From Aporrectodea caliginosa (taxonomy: Eukaryota; Annelida; Clitellata; Crassiclitellata; Lumbricidae): DNA of 64,000 nucleotides. The DNA lies in contig JACEVL010000768.1 in assembly GCA_020284085.1 (NCBI GenBank), forward strand, positions 248,501 through 312,500. The letters are read 5' to 3'. A program made the translations under genes and the position numbers. The notes beneath the pieces were generated by a model. The model was not told the DNA's origin and searched no databases. It worked only from the letters and a program-made list of their open reading frames with translations. Below are positions 22,701 to 32,745 of the stretch, in pieces; within the stretch, counting starts at the first letter, position 1, and each line of letters opens with the position of its first letter.

Positions 22701-23192
22701 ACAGAAAAGTTTTCAGATAATGCAAACCTTGAATGCGCAGATCTGCAGATAGTCATACGGGACCCTGTTCTCAAAATCCTCATCCGTAGCCGCGACCTCA
22801 TGCGCGGGTGGCACTTCTCGACCTGGAAACTTCTCCTCCCTGCATTTCCTGAAGCACTCCGACTTAGAGGTGGCCACGTCCAGGTACTGGGGCTGTAGGA
22901 AGTTGGTAGCATCGATTTCGATCAGAACGGCAGCCCCCCCGGCCGCGGTCTGGCACCGAATCCAGCACTGGCCCGCTTCGTATTGGTAGTTTCGGTGGTC
23001 GTGGAGGGCCTTCGTCAACCATGTGTAGCATTCGAACCATCGCTGCTGGTTGTAGGCACTAACTACGTCCCGATACAGCGAGTAATACGTGGCGCCCCCC
23101 TTTACCCCATCGAATCCCCTTACCCCATCGAATCCGACTAGAAGCAACGATAGTACGCCGACTAAAACCGTTGCCGTGACTTTGGACGCCAT
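7708..23192 (-). CDS. P3H: Collagen prolyl 3-hydroxylase (leprecan family) with two tandem catalytic domains
   Basis: ER enzyme of the leprecan family: 3-hydroxylates proline in collagen using Fe(II), 2-oxoglutarate and O2. Coding exons in order: 23192-22728, 21695-21543, 21262-21052, 20263-20147, 19727-19591, 18882-18781, 18018-17800, 17491-17387, 17019-16872, 16117-16000, 14890-14818, 14529-14342, 13777-13627, 12381-12286, 9987-9837, 9025-8911, 8486-8414, 7926-7708. The sum is 2841 nt, one open frame, 946 residues. The N terminus is a signal peptide (hydrophobic about 8-20). Four CXXXC motifs typical of the leprecan/CRTAP N-terminal region sit at C76/C80, C113/C117, C242/C246 and C285/C289. 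Two dioxygenase modules follow (about 396-678 and 679-946). The protein ends in HVEL, a KDEL-like tail. Known vertebrate P3Hs have one catalytic module of about 700-740 total residues. The ATG was chosen for signal peptide and Kozak G at +4. Two separate tandem genes remain the main alternative. Confidence 0.92.
8000..8225. repeat. Degenerate (TGTA/TGCA)n microsatellite
   Basis: Imperfect 'tgtatgcatgtatgta' array in the 3' flank side intron between exons 18 and 17 of the prolyl 3-hydroxylase gene. Confidence 0.85.
8524..8676 (+). repeat. SINE-A, 5'-truncated
   Basis: Contains the SINE-A body ('tagggaccttgggcaagtcc', 'gtgaaactccgattcagtgt') and its 3' end ('gggagcgcctctgagtag ... gctataacaagtgctcata'). 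The tRNA-like head is missing. Lies in the intron between exons 17 and 16. Confidence 0.8.
8731..8852 (+). repeat. SINE-B, internally deleted
   Basis: tRNA-like head with B box 'ggttcgagtctcc', then directly the tail 'ttggtcattagatag ... cacttaataaatgcac'. The central part seen in other SINE-B copies is missing. Confidence 0.75.
9100..9420. repeat. Imperfect (CAT/CAC)n trinucleotide tract
   Basis: Low-complexity trinucleotide tract that produces spurious poly-His and poly-Thr/Val frames. Intronic. Confidence 0.9.
9495..9792. repeat. (ACC)n-rich tract next to exon 15
   Basis: C/A-rich 'ccaccaccac' tract that ends about 45 bp downstream (minus-strand sense) of the exon 15 donor. On the minus strand it is a long GGT/GTG run. 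Confidence 0.9.
10000..11150. other. Intron 14 of P3H, proximal half
   Basis: No exon or gene seen. A short (ACAG)n tract lies at about 10,208-10,275 and otherwise I see nothing beyond AT-rich intron. Confidence 0.5.
11160..11345 (-). repeat. SINE-B (minus orientation)
   Basis: On the minus strand: a head with B box 'ggttcgagtctcc', 'gacggttactgtgttgggac', and tail 'gatgcttggtcgttaggtag' followed by 'gcgcagataataaatgcat'. Intronic. Confidence 0.8.
11755..12000. repeat. Degenerate 'ggtattaatcctagta' repeats
   Basis: Five or so diverged copies of 'tggtattaatcctagtac', interrupted by a SINE-like tail at about 11,850-11,915 ('tacagcgccgtgcgtttgcc'). Confidence 0.6.
12493..12563. mobile_element. 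TTAA mini-element, copy 1
   Basis: About 71 bp with inverted ends CCCTTTAACGACGAG and CTCGTCGTTAAAGTG, right flank TTAA, left flank degraded to ATAA. Same family as 19459-19529 and 29702-29769. Confidence 0.7.
12909..13016 (-). CDS. P3H: Alternative P3H exon 14a (unselected copy of exon 14)
   Basis: A 108-nt candidate exon between exons 13 and 14. It has acceptor TTTTCAG and donor GTATTG, starts and ends in phase 0, and encodes 36 residues with DGYES, LSPHTNYEHF and IGMTV. These align with exon 14 (12381-12286: GDGYAS, GSPHTRHEVF, EGLTV) and with exon 8 of module 1. It has no stop codon. Both copies are multiples of three with matching phases, so either can be spliced between exons 13 and 15. 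A mutually exclusive pair is the simplest reading; a decayed extra copy is the alternative. Confidence 0.75.
13362..13570 (-). repeat. SINE-C (minus orientation)
   Basis: Minus-strand SINE-C: head 'ggttcaaatccccgccaggg', then 'gagatttctgcttcacctac', 'actcagctatgatgag' and the long tail. The head reaches to within about 60 bp of exon 13. Confidence 0.8.
14085..14258. mobile_element. hAT-like MITE with 8-bp target duplication
   Basis: 174 bp, flanked by perfect 8-bp repeats TCATTAAG at 14,077-14,084 and 14,259-14,266. Right end CCTGGCTACGCCCCTG is a typical hAT terminus; the left end is diverged (CATTGGCATATTTAGG) but pairs at about two thirds of positions. It sits in the intron that joins the two P3H catalytic modules. 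Confidence 0.8.
15050..15190 (+). repeat. SINE-B
   Basis: tRNA-like head ('gccgactggctagagtgc', 'gggttcagcctcctccc'), then 'accttgagcaagtcct' and 'cattgatgctctgtc'. The 3' tail is diverged. Confidence 0.7.
15300..15630. mobile_element. Diverged hAT-like element
   Basis: Right end 'ggttggacagcactg' is a Charlie-like hAT terminus; the left end 'ctgcactatccaac' is a diverged inverted match. Flanks ATCTTAGG and GCCTTAGG share six of eight bases. Confidence 0.6.
15660..15955 (+). mobile_element. CR1/L2-like LINE 3' end
   Basis: Decayed reverse-transcriptase C terminus followed by a 3' end common in this window: 'gggagcgccactgatgag', 'tcttgaagtggcactta', then an (ATTACA)n-like tail. Confidence 0.65.
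16290..16440 (+). repeat. 'caaggcatcaaccgatggtg' repeat family
   Basis: Contains 'cttctatagtgccagtg', 'tgcacaaggcatcaactgat' and 'ggtccattccctgg'. Relatives: about 6010, 29795, 34130-34275 (minus), 37005, 50010 and 53620-53735 (minus). Probably a SINE or MITE. Confidence 0.6.
16690..16845. repeat. 16-bp minisatellite 'gaattctaaaattctc'
   Basis: Tandem 16-bp units at the start, decaying to 'attctaaa' units. It ends about 30 bp from the exon 9 donor of the P3H gene (donor GT at 16,871-16,870). Confidence 0.85.
18064..18225. repeat. (TGTA)n microsatellite upstream of exon 7
   Basis: Imperfect 'atgtatgtatgcatgt' array starting about 45 bp upstream (minus-strand sense) of the exon 7 acceptor. 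Confidence 0.85.
18365..18720 (+). repeat. LINE 3' end split by a tRNA-Arg-like SINE-D
   Basis: A CR1/L2-like 3' end at 18,365-18,455 and again at about 18,690-18,720 ('cagggatacctccaacgaattttcttgaaaagg' in fragments). Between them, 18,464-18,690 is a SINE with a tRNA-like head ('agcgcattggataac', 'gttcgagccccg') and a tail running into (ATT)n. Confidence 0.6.
19001..19115 (+). repeat. SINE-B, 3'-truncated
   Basis: Head 'gctgattggttagagctctc' and B box 'gggttcaatcctcc', then 'gacggttactgtgtaggga'. Lost before its tail. Confidence 0.75.
19171..19372 (+). repeat. SINE-B, near full length
   Basis: Runs from 'gtgggacacgataaccg' through 'accttgggcaagg' and 'gattgatgcttggtcatta' to a tail 'ggcgcttaacaaattcat' followed by (AAT)n. 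Confidence 0.8.
19391..19529. mobile_element. TTAA mini-elements, half copy and full copy
   Basis: A right half at 19,391-19,419 and a full 71-bp element at 19,459-19,529 flanked by TTAA on both sides. Inverted ends resemble CACTTTAACGACGAG and its partner. The full copy ends about 60 bp from the exon 5 donor. Confidence 0.75.
20081..20139. mobile_element. TTAA mini-element, degenerate
   Basis: Internal 'agctgcattggttta' and 'cccgtcacttttagtacgct' match the family core; the TTAA ends are mutated. Lies directly against the exon 4 donor (exon ends at 20,147). Confidence 0.65.
20787..21000 (+). repeat. SINE-A, full length
   Basis: tRNA-like head with A-box-like 'tggtgtaggggtg' and B box 'gggttcgaatcc', body 'gtagggaccctgggcaagtc', and a 3' end 'gggagcgctctgagtagaaa ... 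gcgctataacaagtg' that resembles the 3' end of the CR1/L2-like LINEs in this window. Confidence 0.85.
21915..22133 (+). repeat. SINE-A, full length
   Basis: Second full copy with the same head, B box 'gggttcgaatcc' and LINE-like 3' end. Lies in P3H intron 1. Confidence 0.85.
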
Positions 23193-26100
23193 GGATAATC
23201 CCTGGACACGTCTGATCCCTTTCTTCCTCTCCCTCTGCCTCGACCAACGTAGGCCACGTCTGGGTCACAGGGGGGTCTATTAGCACACAGGCAGTCAAAC
23301 TCGTTTCAACTATGCAATATATACTAATATACACGATCACACACCTACATGTGCACGCATATATTTAAGGCATTCACGAATCAACGCATGCATGCATATA
23401 TATATTTAGTAATATATGTCAGAAAGAGGGAAGCGTGCATATGTATATACGTTTATTATATAATCATAATGATTTTTATATACTCAGCCGGAAAAAGTTT
23501 TGTCACGTATGGCATATGAGCAATTATGTAGCGCTTTTATTTTTAAGCGCTTGCTAAGCAGGTTCCCGCTGCTTCCCGCGACTTGCCTTTTAAGGTGAGC
23601 GCTGTAGAAATGTCGAGATTACAATTACAAATTTTCATCATATTCGTTTAATTTCAAAATAATCCAGTTGACAAAACGCAACAGGTTACAAGTAACACAA
23701 TTAGTTAATAGAGTCAGGCTAAAGATAATAATTCAAAACAGATACAAGTAATTATAATACAATTAATATATAATTAAATTAAATACGAATTTAACACGAA
23801 TTTTAAATTAAATACGAATTTAACACGAATTTCTTATTTTAACACCTAAATCGAACAGATCCCAATTCATTTGCACAACGCGCGGGCAGGAAATATTCTG
23901 TAATGAAAGCATTATTTTGTCCTTTTCGACTGGAAAAGCTAGGCTATAGGCACAAACTTTGCATACGTAAGGTAGGCAAGGTGATCATAATCTCAGCACA
24001 CGTAGGCCTATTTTACGGAGCTTAAAAATTAATTAATCCGTGGAAACTGGGAATAAGCGGTGTTGACGTAAAATTAATAATATCGGCGTGGCAAATGGAT
24101 TTGATTAAAATATGAATAGCCAGCAGGGCTGTTAAAGGCTTAATTGGTTTTTTGTTTTTTGTTTTTTTTTGTTAAAAAAAACAAAAAAACAAAAACCCGC
24201 AAATTTCGATTTTTTGTTTTTTTTACAAATTTCAGAATGATATAAATGCCAAAAATGTTGTCTCTTCAACTCTCTTGGCAATTGTTTTATGGTTAACTTC
24301 GTTTTACGACATTCTACGGTTCTACTGTTCTAGCTAATTTCATTTATATGCAGCTGATTAATTTGAACGGTAGCCTATTATGCCATTTTTATGAGTTTTA
24401 TGATCCGAAATAGGAAAATCTCAAAAACAAAAACAAAACAAATAAAACCAAAAAACCAACTTGTCTTCCCTTTACTGGCCTTTAAGGGTTCGTATAAAAC
24501 TTGCATTTATTGAAAAACGACGTGTAGGGCCTACTGTGTTTCCCGATTGAAATAAAGATATTAGCTTGCATATGAAATTTGTGCAAAAAATTGTTAGGGA
24601 CTTGTAACCAATGAGATATTATTATCATCGCTAGAGGGAATCTGACGTATCTTCCCTTCGCTAATTTTTGAAGCCACAACCATAGATATAATAACACCTT
24701 ATAGAGAGCTCCGCAATTAATTTAAATTGAAATGACGCGTTTTGATTGGTTGAAATTCATGGACGCAGTCAAGCTTAAGCGAGACTGTTTAATTTCTTTT
24801 CAAAGCTTCCGACTTGCAAAAAGTACAACACACAAAATAACAACTTATCGATTAAATAATATTCCAGCGGCCTCGTTTTCGGGCTTTAATAAGTTGCTAA
24901 ATCCACACACTACACAATTTAACTTTCGATCGTGTCGCCATTTTGTATACCTCAAGGGTCAAGGCCTTTTGAATCGGCGGCCTCAAAAAAATGGCCGATC
25001 ATCCCTCTAGTGATATATTTATATATTATACATCTCTATGCTTGTAACCATACTGGCCTCTCTTTTCCCAACTAAGTCTATTATAAATTTGTAAAATACT
25101 CAAAAAACAACTTCTGCGGTTTTTGTTTTGTTTTCGTTTATAAAAGATAAAAAAACACAAAAACCAAAAAAGAAAACCTTTAAAATTAACAGCCCTGTCT
25201 GAGACCGAGTCCCAAAATATATCTATGATCTGATCTGTGGCCCGAGATTTTCAGTGCGACGTCATTTACACTCGGTTGGTCTAAAATGACGATAATATAT
25301 AATCTTTTGCAGTGAAAGGTTAAAGTAAAAACAAAGCCGTCGTTGATTTCTTTGTATGGCTTTTTTCTAAATTGTTGATTGCTTAAAAGATTCCATTCTT
25401 CTTTCTGTTGGGTAGTCGTAACCAGGCAAGTACAACGTGATTTTTGTGAATTTATTGCATTCTGACGTTCGCAATATGCTTTACACAGGTTTTCAAATGA
25501 CGCACCGGATTCGAACCCAGATGGGGTAATAAAGTAAGTAAGTTAGAGTATTTTTGTTTTTAAAATTGATTTCTGGTCTTCCTCCGTGGAAGGGGCGTGA
25601 ATTATTGGCCGGATAAATAGCATATTAAATTGAGTTAATACTTCTCTTAGTTTTATTTATCCCAATTAGTGTCCTAACACAAGTGGAAGTCCAGTAAATT
25701 CCAGGAAGAGATGTTTCATGTTTCATTTCATGTAAATGTACAAGTTTTTGTATAGCGACCGTATGGCTTCGTCCCTGTTCATTTGAATGGGTGCCACTCC
25801 ATTTATGGTCCCCGTGTACGTACCATGTTAGTCCACGTTTCAATCTCTGAAAAAGAGCAATCCTTAAGCTCACACCTAGAGGCAGCCATGAGTATGAAAT
25901 GACAATGAATTCAGTTTGGCTTAGCTTTGGTATGTGAATTTGGATGACCAGCCATCTCCTTCACCCCCTGATCTTCCACAGGCAGGTTACAGTCTGTGTA
26001 CTCAATATTGCCAAGTGGCAAGGAGCAGAAGTGGAGCAAAGTGGTGAGCAGATGGAGCAAAGTGGTGAGCAGGTGGAGGAAAATGGTGGAACGCACTGGG

Positions 26101-26449
26101 TTTGTTTGCAGTGTCATCTTTATTCGTTCAGTTGGCCGTTCTCACCAGTCTCGTTGTCATTCCGTTCCCACGCATTCCCACCCACTTTAACCCCTGGATA
26201 CACGTGACTAATGTAATATGTTATGCGATGAATGTAATGTATCATGTGATTAATGTAACTTGTTTTGTTATTAGTGTAATGTGGTATGTGATTAATGTAA
26301 GTATAAAATGTGTTTAATATGACATAATTGGTGTAATGTGATATGTGTTGGCTTCTGTGAGTTTCTCATAACGTTTTTTTACATTAATGCGGTTTTAATT
26401 TTGTAGACCGGCGAAAAACTGAAGAATTGATTTCAAAATTGTTCTTAAA
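23193..26449. other. Head-to-head intergenic region (P3H / IPO13)
   Basis: 3.26 kb between the two start codons; the promoters of both genes must lie here or in unseen 5' untranslated exons. I see no clear TATA box or CpG island. It holds a LINE 3' end at about 23,560-23,640, the hAT-like element at 24,124-25,198, a minus-strand SINE-C at about 25,870-26,010, and degenerate 'gtgattaatgtaatatg' repeats at about 26,200-26,340. An in-frame TGA at 26,420 precedes the IPO13 ATG. Confidence 0.6.
24124..25198. mobile_element. hAT-like element with CAGGGCTGTTAA termini
   Basis: Perfect 12-bp terminal inverted repeat CAGGGCTGTTAA at both ends, followed inward by T-rich tracts. It is 1,075 bp with no recognisable transposase. 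Flanking 8-mers (ATAGCCAG and TCTGAGAC) do not match, so the target duplication has decayed or recombined. Confidence 0.7.
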
Positions 26450-29400
26450 ATGGAGTTCACTGCAGAAAATGTTGAGAAGGTAAAAGCCAACATGAACGCT
26501 TATTTTAAAACGATGCTGTTCTGTATGCGCTGCTATTTGTAAAGTGAGGTACATTGTCTCACACTAATAAAGATTACTTACTTTCTTAATTATTTACTTA
26601 TGTAGTTACTTGCTACTTACTTGCTTACTTACTTTACTTACTCACTCACATATTTGCTTACTGTTTGGAACTATAAATGAAAATTTAAACCTGCTCCCAT
26701 GCAATCTGCGACTTGAGCTTCTACTTCTCTTGCCTCTATTTTGCAAGCAGCTGAAGACCATTCTATTTGGTCATCGTCTTGTGTAGTCAGGTCGGGAACA
26801 CCTCTAGTGAGTTTTCTTGAAAGGTGCTATATAAATAAGCACTTACAAATACAATTACAGCTAGAGATTACCTCCAAGAGGCACTATACAACTATTCAGT
26901 TACAATTACCTATTCAGTTACAATTGCCTATTATTCAGTTACAATTGCCTATTCAGTTACAATTGCCTATTCAGTTACAATTACCTATTCCAATTACCTA
27001 TTCAATTACCTATTATGCTGCTCTGTTGTAATGACATTTAACGTCATTTCGGCTAGTGTAGAGAACCTCAGATTAGGTTTTCTTCAAGTAATGGTATATG
27101 AAAATGTCTAATTAAAATCCTTTGCAGGCAGTCATTCAGTTCTATCAGAACACGGGGCATCAGCAAGCGGCCGAAATCAACCAGTACCTGACAGCGGCAC
27201 AGTTTTCGAAGGATGCTTGGAGTTTCTCTTGGGAATTACTTCAGCCTAACCGGGTAACGTTGCATTCTCAGAAAATCTTTAAAAGTCATGAAGTCATATG
27301 TGATCTGTACTTTAGTAGGGTGACACCCGGACCCTTGTGTGCAATTGTCTTGTCGGCTCTGCTCCATAATACCAGGTGGGGCATATTATACCTGGAACCA
27401 AATTTCTGCCCGTGTGAGGATTTGAAGTTTAGAACCCCTGACTGAGCTCTCGATTGACAGTCCAGCATGCATGCTAAATTGCTAACCACTACACAATCAA
27501 GCACACAGTAGAGAGTGACATGGGGAATTTCCCCGCGGGGAAACCGCGGTAACCGCGGTAAATCCCGCGGTAATGGGGACAACAATTGCGGTAATACCGC
27601 GGTAATGGGGACAAAATTGCGGCAATACCGCGGTAATGGGGTTTACTCTCGCGGTAATACCGCGGTAATGGGGAATGAGCCGGCAATAAACCCGGGTGAT
27701 GTTGAGAACTTGAGAACTGATAAGGAGAGTTTATTAGTTTCTGAAGCCTACTAGTCAGAAATAGTCAGGACTTGGTTAATGCAAACTGTCCATAAGATAA
27801 TAACAGACTAATGCAGTCAACAATACAAATAGTTTTGTAAGCTAAAAACTGTTATTTTTTTAATTTGAATTTGTGTAAACTTTTTGCGGGGAATGTGATG
27901 TCGCCCTGATGGGGATGGGGTGGGGATGGGGAGCAAACCTGCGGGGATGGGGTGGGGATGGGGAGCAAACCTGCGGGGATGGGGCGGGGATGGGGACAAA
28001 CCCTGCGGGGATGGGGTGGGGATGGGGACGACTAACTTGGTGCGGGGTGGGGATGGGGACGAGATTGTCTCCCCATGTCACTCTCTAGCACACAGTCTTA
28101 ATAAAAACTATTTAAATGTGCTTTGGATTTGTGCAGTGGTAGCTAGATCAGATAGCTAGATCAGAAATGAAGACAATGAGTCCCATAGAGCAGGCATGTC
28201 CTTTTGAACCGCAAGCTTGCTTTCATCATGTAGCGTTGAGATTGACTTATAATTTGCAACTCATGACTTTTTCCTGTTTGCAGAATGTTGAGGTTCAGTT
28301 TTTCGGAGCTAACACTCTTCACACGAAGATTGCTCGATTTTGGCAAGTACCAACACAACTTTGCTTCATTGCTTTATTGGATTTCATATTGCTGACTGAA
28401 CTGATAAACCATTGAGCAATTTATCCTATAATTAGTCTGGAACTCTCCTTATTGTCATTTAAAAGCTGTTGGTGAGCACGATTAAAATCCCTATCCCTAA
28501 TTGTTACGTATGTAGTAAGCGCCACTATCTAATGACAAAGCTTCAATCGATAGTGATGAGCAATTGTGAATGAAGGTCCTTACACAGAAACTGTGTCAGA
28601 GGAGGAGGCTCGAGCCTGTACTCTCCACATTACAAGGCGAGCGCTCTAACCAATTTGCTATCATGTCTCGTCCACCAGACACTGGGCGATAGACGTTACT
28701 CATTACAGAATTACAGTTACTAATTACAAAATTACAGTGTCTAATTACAGATTACAGTTACAAGTTACAAAATTAAAGTTACTGATTACAAAATTACAGT
28801 GACTAATTACAGAATTATAGTTACTGTTACCGATTATGGCTTTGTGTAGGCATGAAGTTCCTCCGGAGCAGATAGAAGCTCTACGGTCTCAACTTCTCCA
28901 GCTGGTCGTCAGTTATGCGTCTGGTGTCCGCATTGTTCTCACACGACTCTGTGTCGCTGTAAGTTGACTTCTTTGTGTTTGAGGTGCACAGTGGTCAGTG
29001 TGCTGGACCATCAACCGAGAGTTTGGAAGTTCAAATCAGAAATATACTTAGAGATTTCTGCTCTGTCTGCACACCTAGGGAGTTTAGTGGTTGGTGTGCT
29101 TGACTGTCAATTGAGAGGTCAGAGGTTCAAATCCCTGCCAGGGCAGAAAAGTTGCTTTTTGATTTCTGCTCCACCTGTACCCATCAGTCAGCTCGACTAT
29201 AATGAGTACACTGACTGTGCACTGTTGGTGGGAAGACAAGATAGCGATGGAGAGGACTGGCCACCTGCCCTCATATGCTGATTGCCATGAGTTTCATGTA
29301 TTTAAAAAAAATGGATTTCGGCCATGGTTCCACTGGGCTTTTCCAACACAGATTGTGATTTTCTGCTCCGATTGCACTTGAAGTGCCTTGTAAACTATGC

Positions 29401-32400
29401 TAGAAATCATTAGATAAGATTAGATTAGTGCCTCTAATTAGTTTGAGTGGCACCATATAAATATTCAGTTGCAATTATAAATGGATGAGCAAGGCTGCTG
29501 TTTTGTTTGTTTCTGTAGCTGTCCTCACTACTGCTTCAGACGTTGCCAGAACGATGGCCTGATGCTGTACCCAGCATCATCAACATGTTCAAGCAGAACG
29601 ACGTCCAGGTAGTTACATACATACCTACATGCACGCATTGCACGCGCACGCACACACGGACATTGTTGGCCCAAAATCAAACTTTTGTCAAATTACAAGT
29701 GTTAACCCTTTAACGACGAGGCTATGGTTTCCCATACATTTTAGTACACGCTCGTCATTAAAGGGTTAATGTGTAGATATAGAGCAAGCTGAACAATTAT
29801 TATTGTTAGGTAGTAACTTCTATAGTGCCAGTCGGTTTCTTTTGCACAAGGCGCTCCAAAACCAAGCTGTACTCTGGTCAACAGATGAAGAAAAGAAGAA
29901 ATTACAACCTCACTAATTGTTTTTAGATGACCGGTTTTGCACTGAAAGTCAAAATGTGAATCTGTGGAATGTTTCTGTGTTTTCAGCAAGAACAGAACGA
30001 CCTGGTTCTGTTTGAAATACTGAGAGTTCTTCCTGAGGAGGTGAGTACATTCATTCATCTTATTTACTCTTGCCTGTCCTTGTTTTTATGCTAAAATTCT
30101 TTCATAGCATGTGACCTTGTTTGAATGACTGGGTCACTGAAGGAAAAATTCCTTTGTTGTTCAGATGTTGAATGAGGACGAAATCAGGTGTTGAATGAGA
30201 TGTAAAATGAGGAAAACGTAAGATGTTGAGTGAGGAAAAAATCAGATGTTGCAGAAGGACAAAAACAAGGTGTTGATTCAGGAATGAGACTTGTGAACAA
30301 GGACTAAATATGATGTTGCAAAAGGACTAAATTAAGCTTTGAAGAAGGACTTTTCCTATTAGCATTACATTTAAAATGTTCCTGTACTTTGTTCCAGTTC
30401 TTTACATCTCATCTGTTGCCAACGAGACGCGGACCAGTACAGAACGAATTAAAGCGAGACCTGAAAATCGGTGAGCGTTCAATTCTAGAATCGCCGAGCT
30501 ACAGTTCAGAGATTTCTCTTATTTTGTACTCTTTGTATTAAGGTGCACTGGCCATAAAAAATTTCCAAGCCTCAAAAATATCTCCAAATTGAGGCCACAT
30601 CAGTAAATCTAGGCCCCGCTTTCTGAAAGCCATTGCAAAGAATAGTCCAGCCCAATTGAGCGATGTGTGTACCGGTACCTGCAGTTATACGCATTCATAG
30701 ATGTCTCATTTTCTCCGTTTCGAGGACTTGTAGTAACAGGTGATGCTGTAAAGCACTCTAGAAGTAGCTTGCTACTAATAGTACTACATAAATGATCGTT
30801 ATTGCAATTACGTTGAGTTGTATAAAATTGCAAAGAACTTCTCTAAAGAATTATGAATTCTTGGAATTTTGAAAACTAATCGCATTGTAGATTGTATTTT
30901 GATGTTTATGTTAATTTATATTGCTCATGCTTGTTCACCAGAGTGCTGTTTGGCACCTGGTTATATTAAAGAATATACTTACTTACTTGTGGTTTATTAT
31001 TCTATAGAGTTGTTCTTGAATTTAAAGCTTATGCTGAAGATCTTGTGCTTAAATTTAAGAAAAAATACAAAATAATAATTTAGAGAAAGCCTGGGAGAGC
31101 CACAGGTTTGGCCTGTAATCCAATGTTTGTTGGTTTGAGCTTGATGAATGAACTCTTGAATTTCTAGTTGCTGAACTGCTCTACCAGAGCCTGACAGTCG
31201 ACACATCGTCCCATCGAAGCGAGCAGGTCTTGCGCTGTTTCTCCAGCTGGTCTCAGCTTGGTTTTCCACTTCCCGAGTCAGAGCCGCTGATATTCCTCGT
31301 CTTCGAAGCCCTGAAAATGGACAACCTGTTTGATGTGGCTGTCGAAGCGTTAATACACGTCTTCTCACATCCAGATAACCACAAGTAAGCAGTCCTGATA
31401 GGTTATAGACCACGGTAGCCCATTAGTTGGGCGTTCGGCTTGTAATGATACTTAGCTGACGAGTGTTTTATTTAGTGGTGCACTAGAAAAATTGCACTTT
31501 CGGTTATGTTGCATACATTTGTTAGAAGAACAGTGACTCAATGATAGTGCCTCTAAGTGGTGTTGTTTGCGTTGGTTTCGTTGTTAGTTTCCCAGCGAGT
31601 ATGCAACGATTGCTGATGCAGGTCGTACAACTGAGCGAGATGCTGCAGAAAGCGATCAATGACAGAGATGTGGTCAGATACTTTTGAAACTCTCTTCTTG
31701 CTTTGAATAGTTTTTCATTCATTCATTTGTTCATTCACATGCATTCATTCATTTATTCATTTATTTATTCATTAGCTCACTGATTCATTAATTCATTTAT
31801 TCACTTATTCATTCATTCATTTATTCATTCATGTATTCATTAATTCATTCACTCGATCATTAACTTACGCACTCATTCATTCACTCTTTCATTGAGTGCA
31901 TTTATATAGTGCCTCTGCAAGACAACTGCTTGGAGGCACTCCTGGCCCATTCCCAATAGAAAAGCTGAAAAACCAGAAACATTTCGTAGATTCATATTTT
32001 GACTTTTATTGCAAAACTGGTCACCTAAGAACGACTTTGTGAGGTTGCAATTTCTTCTCTTTGGACCTTCATCTATTGTTCCATTGGGATCAAAGCCTAA
32101 ACATATTTTCAGTTACTTAGTTGAGGGGTTAAATGAAGAGCTAGGGCAATGACTACCCCTCTTCCCCTATCAACTAAATCACTGGTTGTCATTGTTTTGT
32201 GTGTGTTTCAGGAGGTGTGCCAAGGCTTGTGCAAGTTGGTCGTAATCGCGGCTGACCACAACACGAAGCTATTGACGACTCTTTCGCTCGGAGATGACCA
32301 ACAGAAACTCATCGCCTTCAGTGTCATTGGGATGATCCTCGTAAGATGCTCTGCCTCTCCTACGCTCTCATCTTCTTCAGTTCACTGTTATTGTTGATGA

Positions 32401-32710
32401 TGGTGGTGATCAATATGATGGTGATATTGTGTATAGTATATTGTGTAACTATGTATGCATGTATGTGTCTTTGTGTCTATGTATGTATGTGTGTGAGTAT
32501 GTGTATGTAAGTATGCATATATGCACGTGTGTAAGTACGTATATATGTAAATGTGTGTTTGTGACTGTATGAGCATGTTTTTTTATCTGAACAGTGAAAC
32601 TTAAATATAGCACATTTCTAGGAACTTCACATTGACCATTGCGATGATGATGAGTTGAGGATGATTATAGCAGTGAGGATAATCTGACACTGCTGATGAG
32701 GTGAGCACAC

Positions 32711-32745
<35 letters not shown>

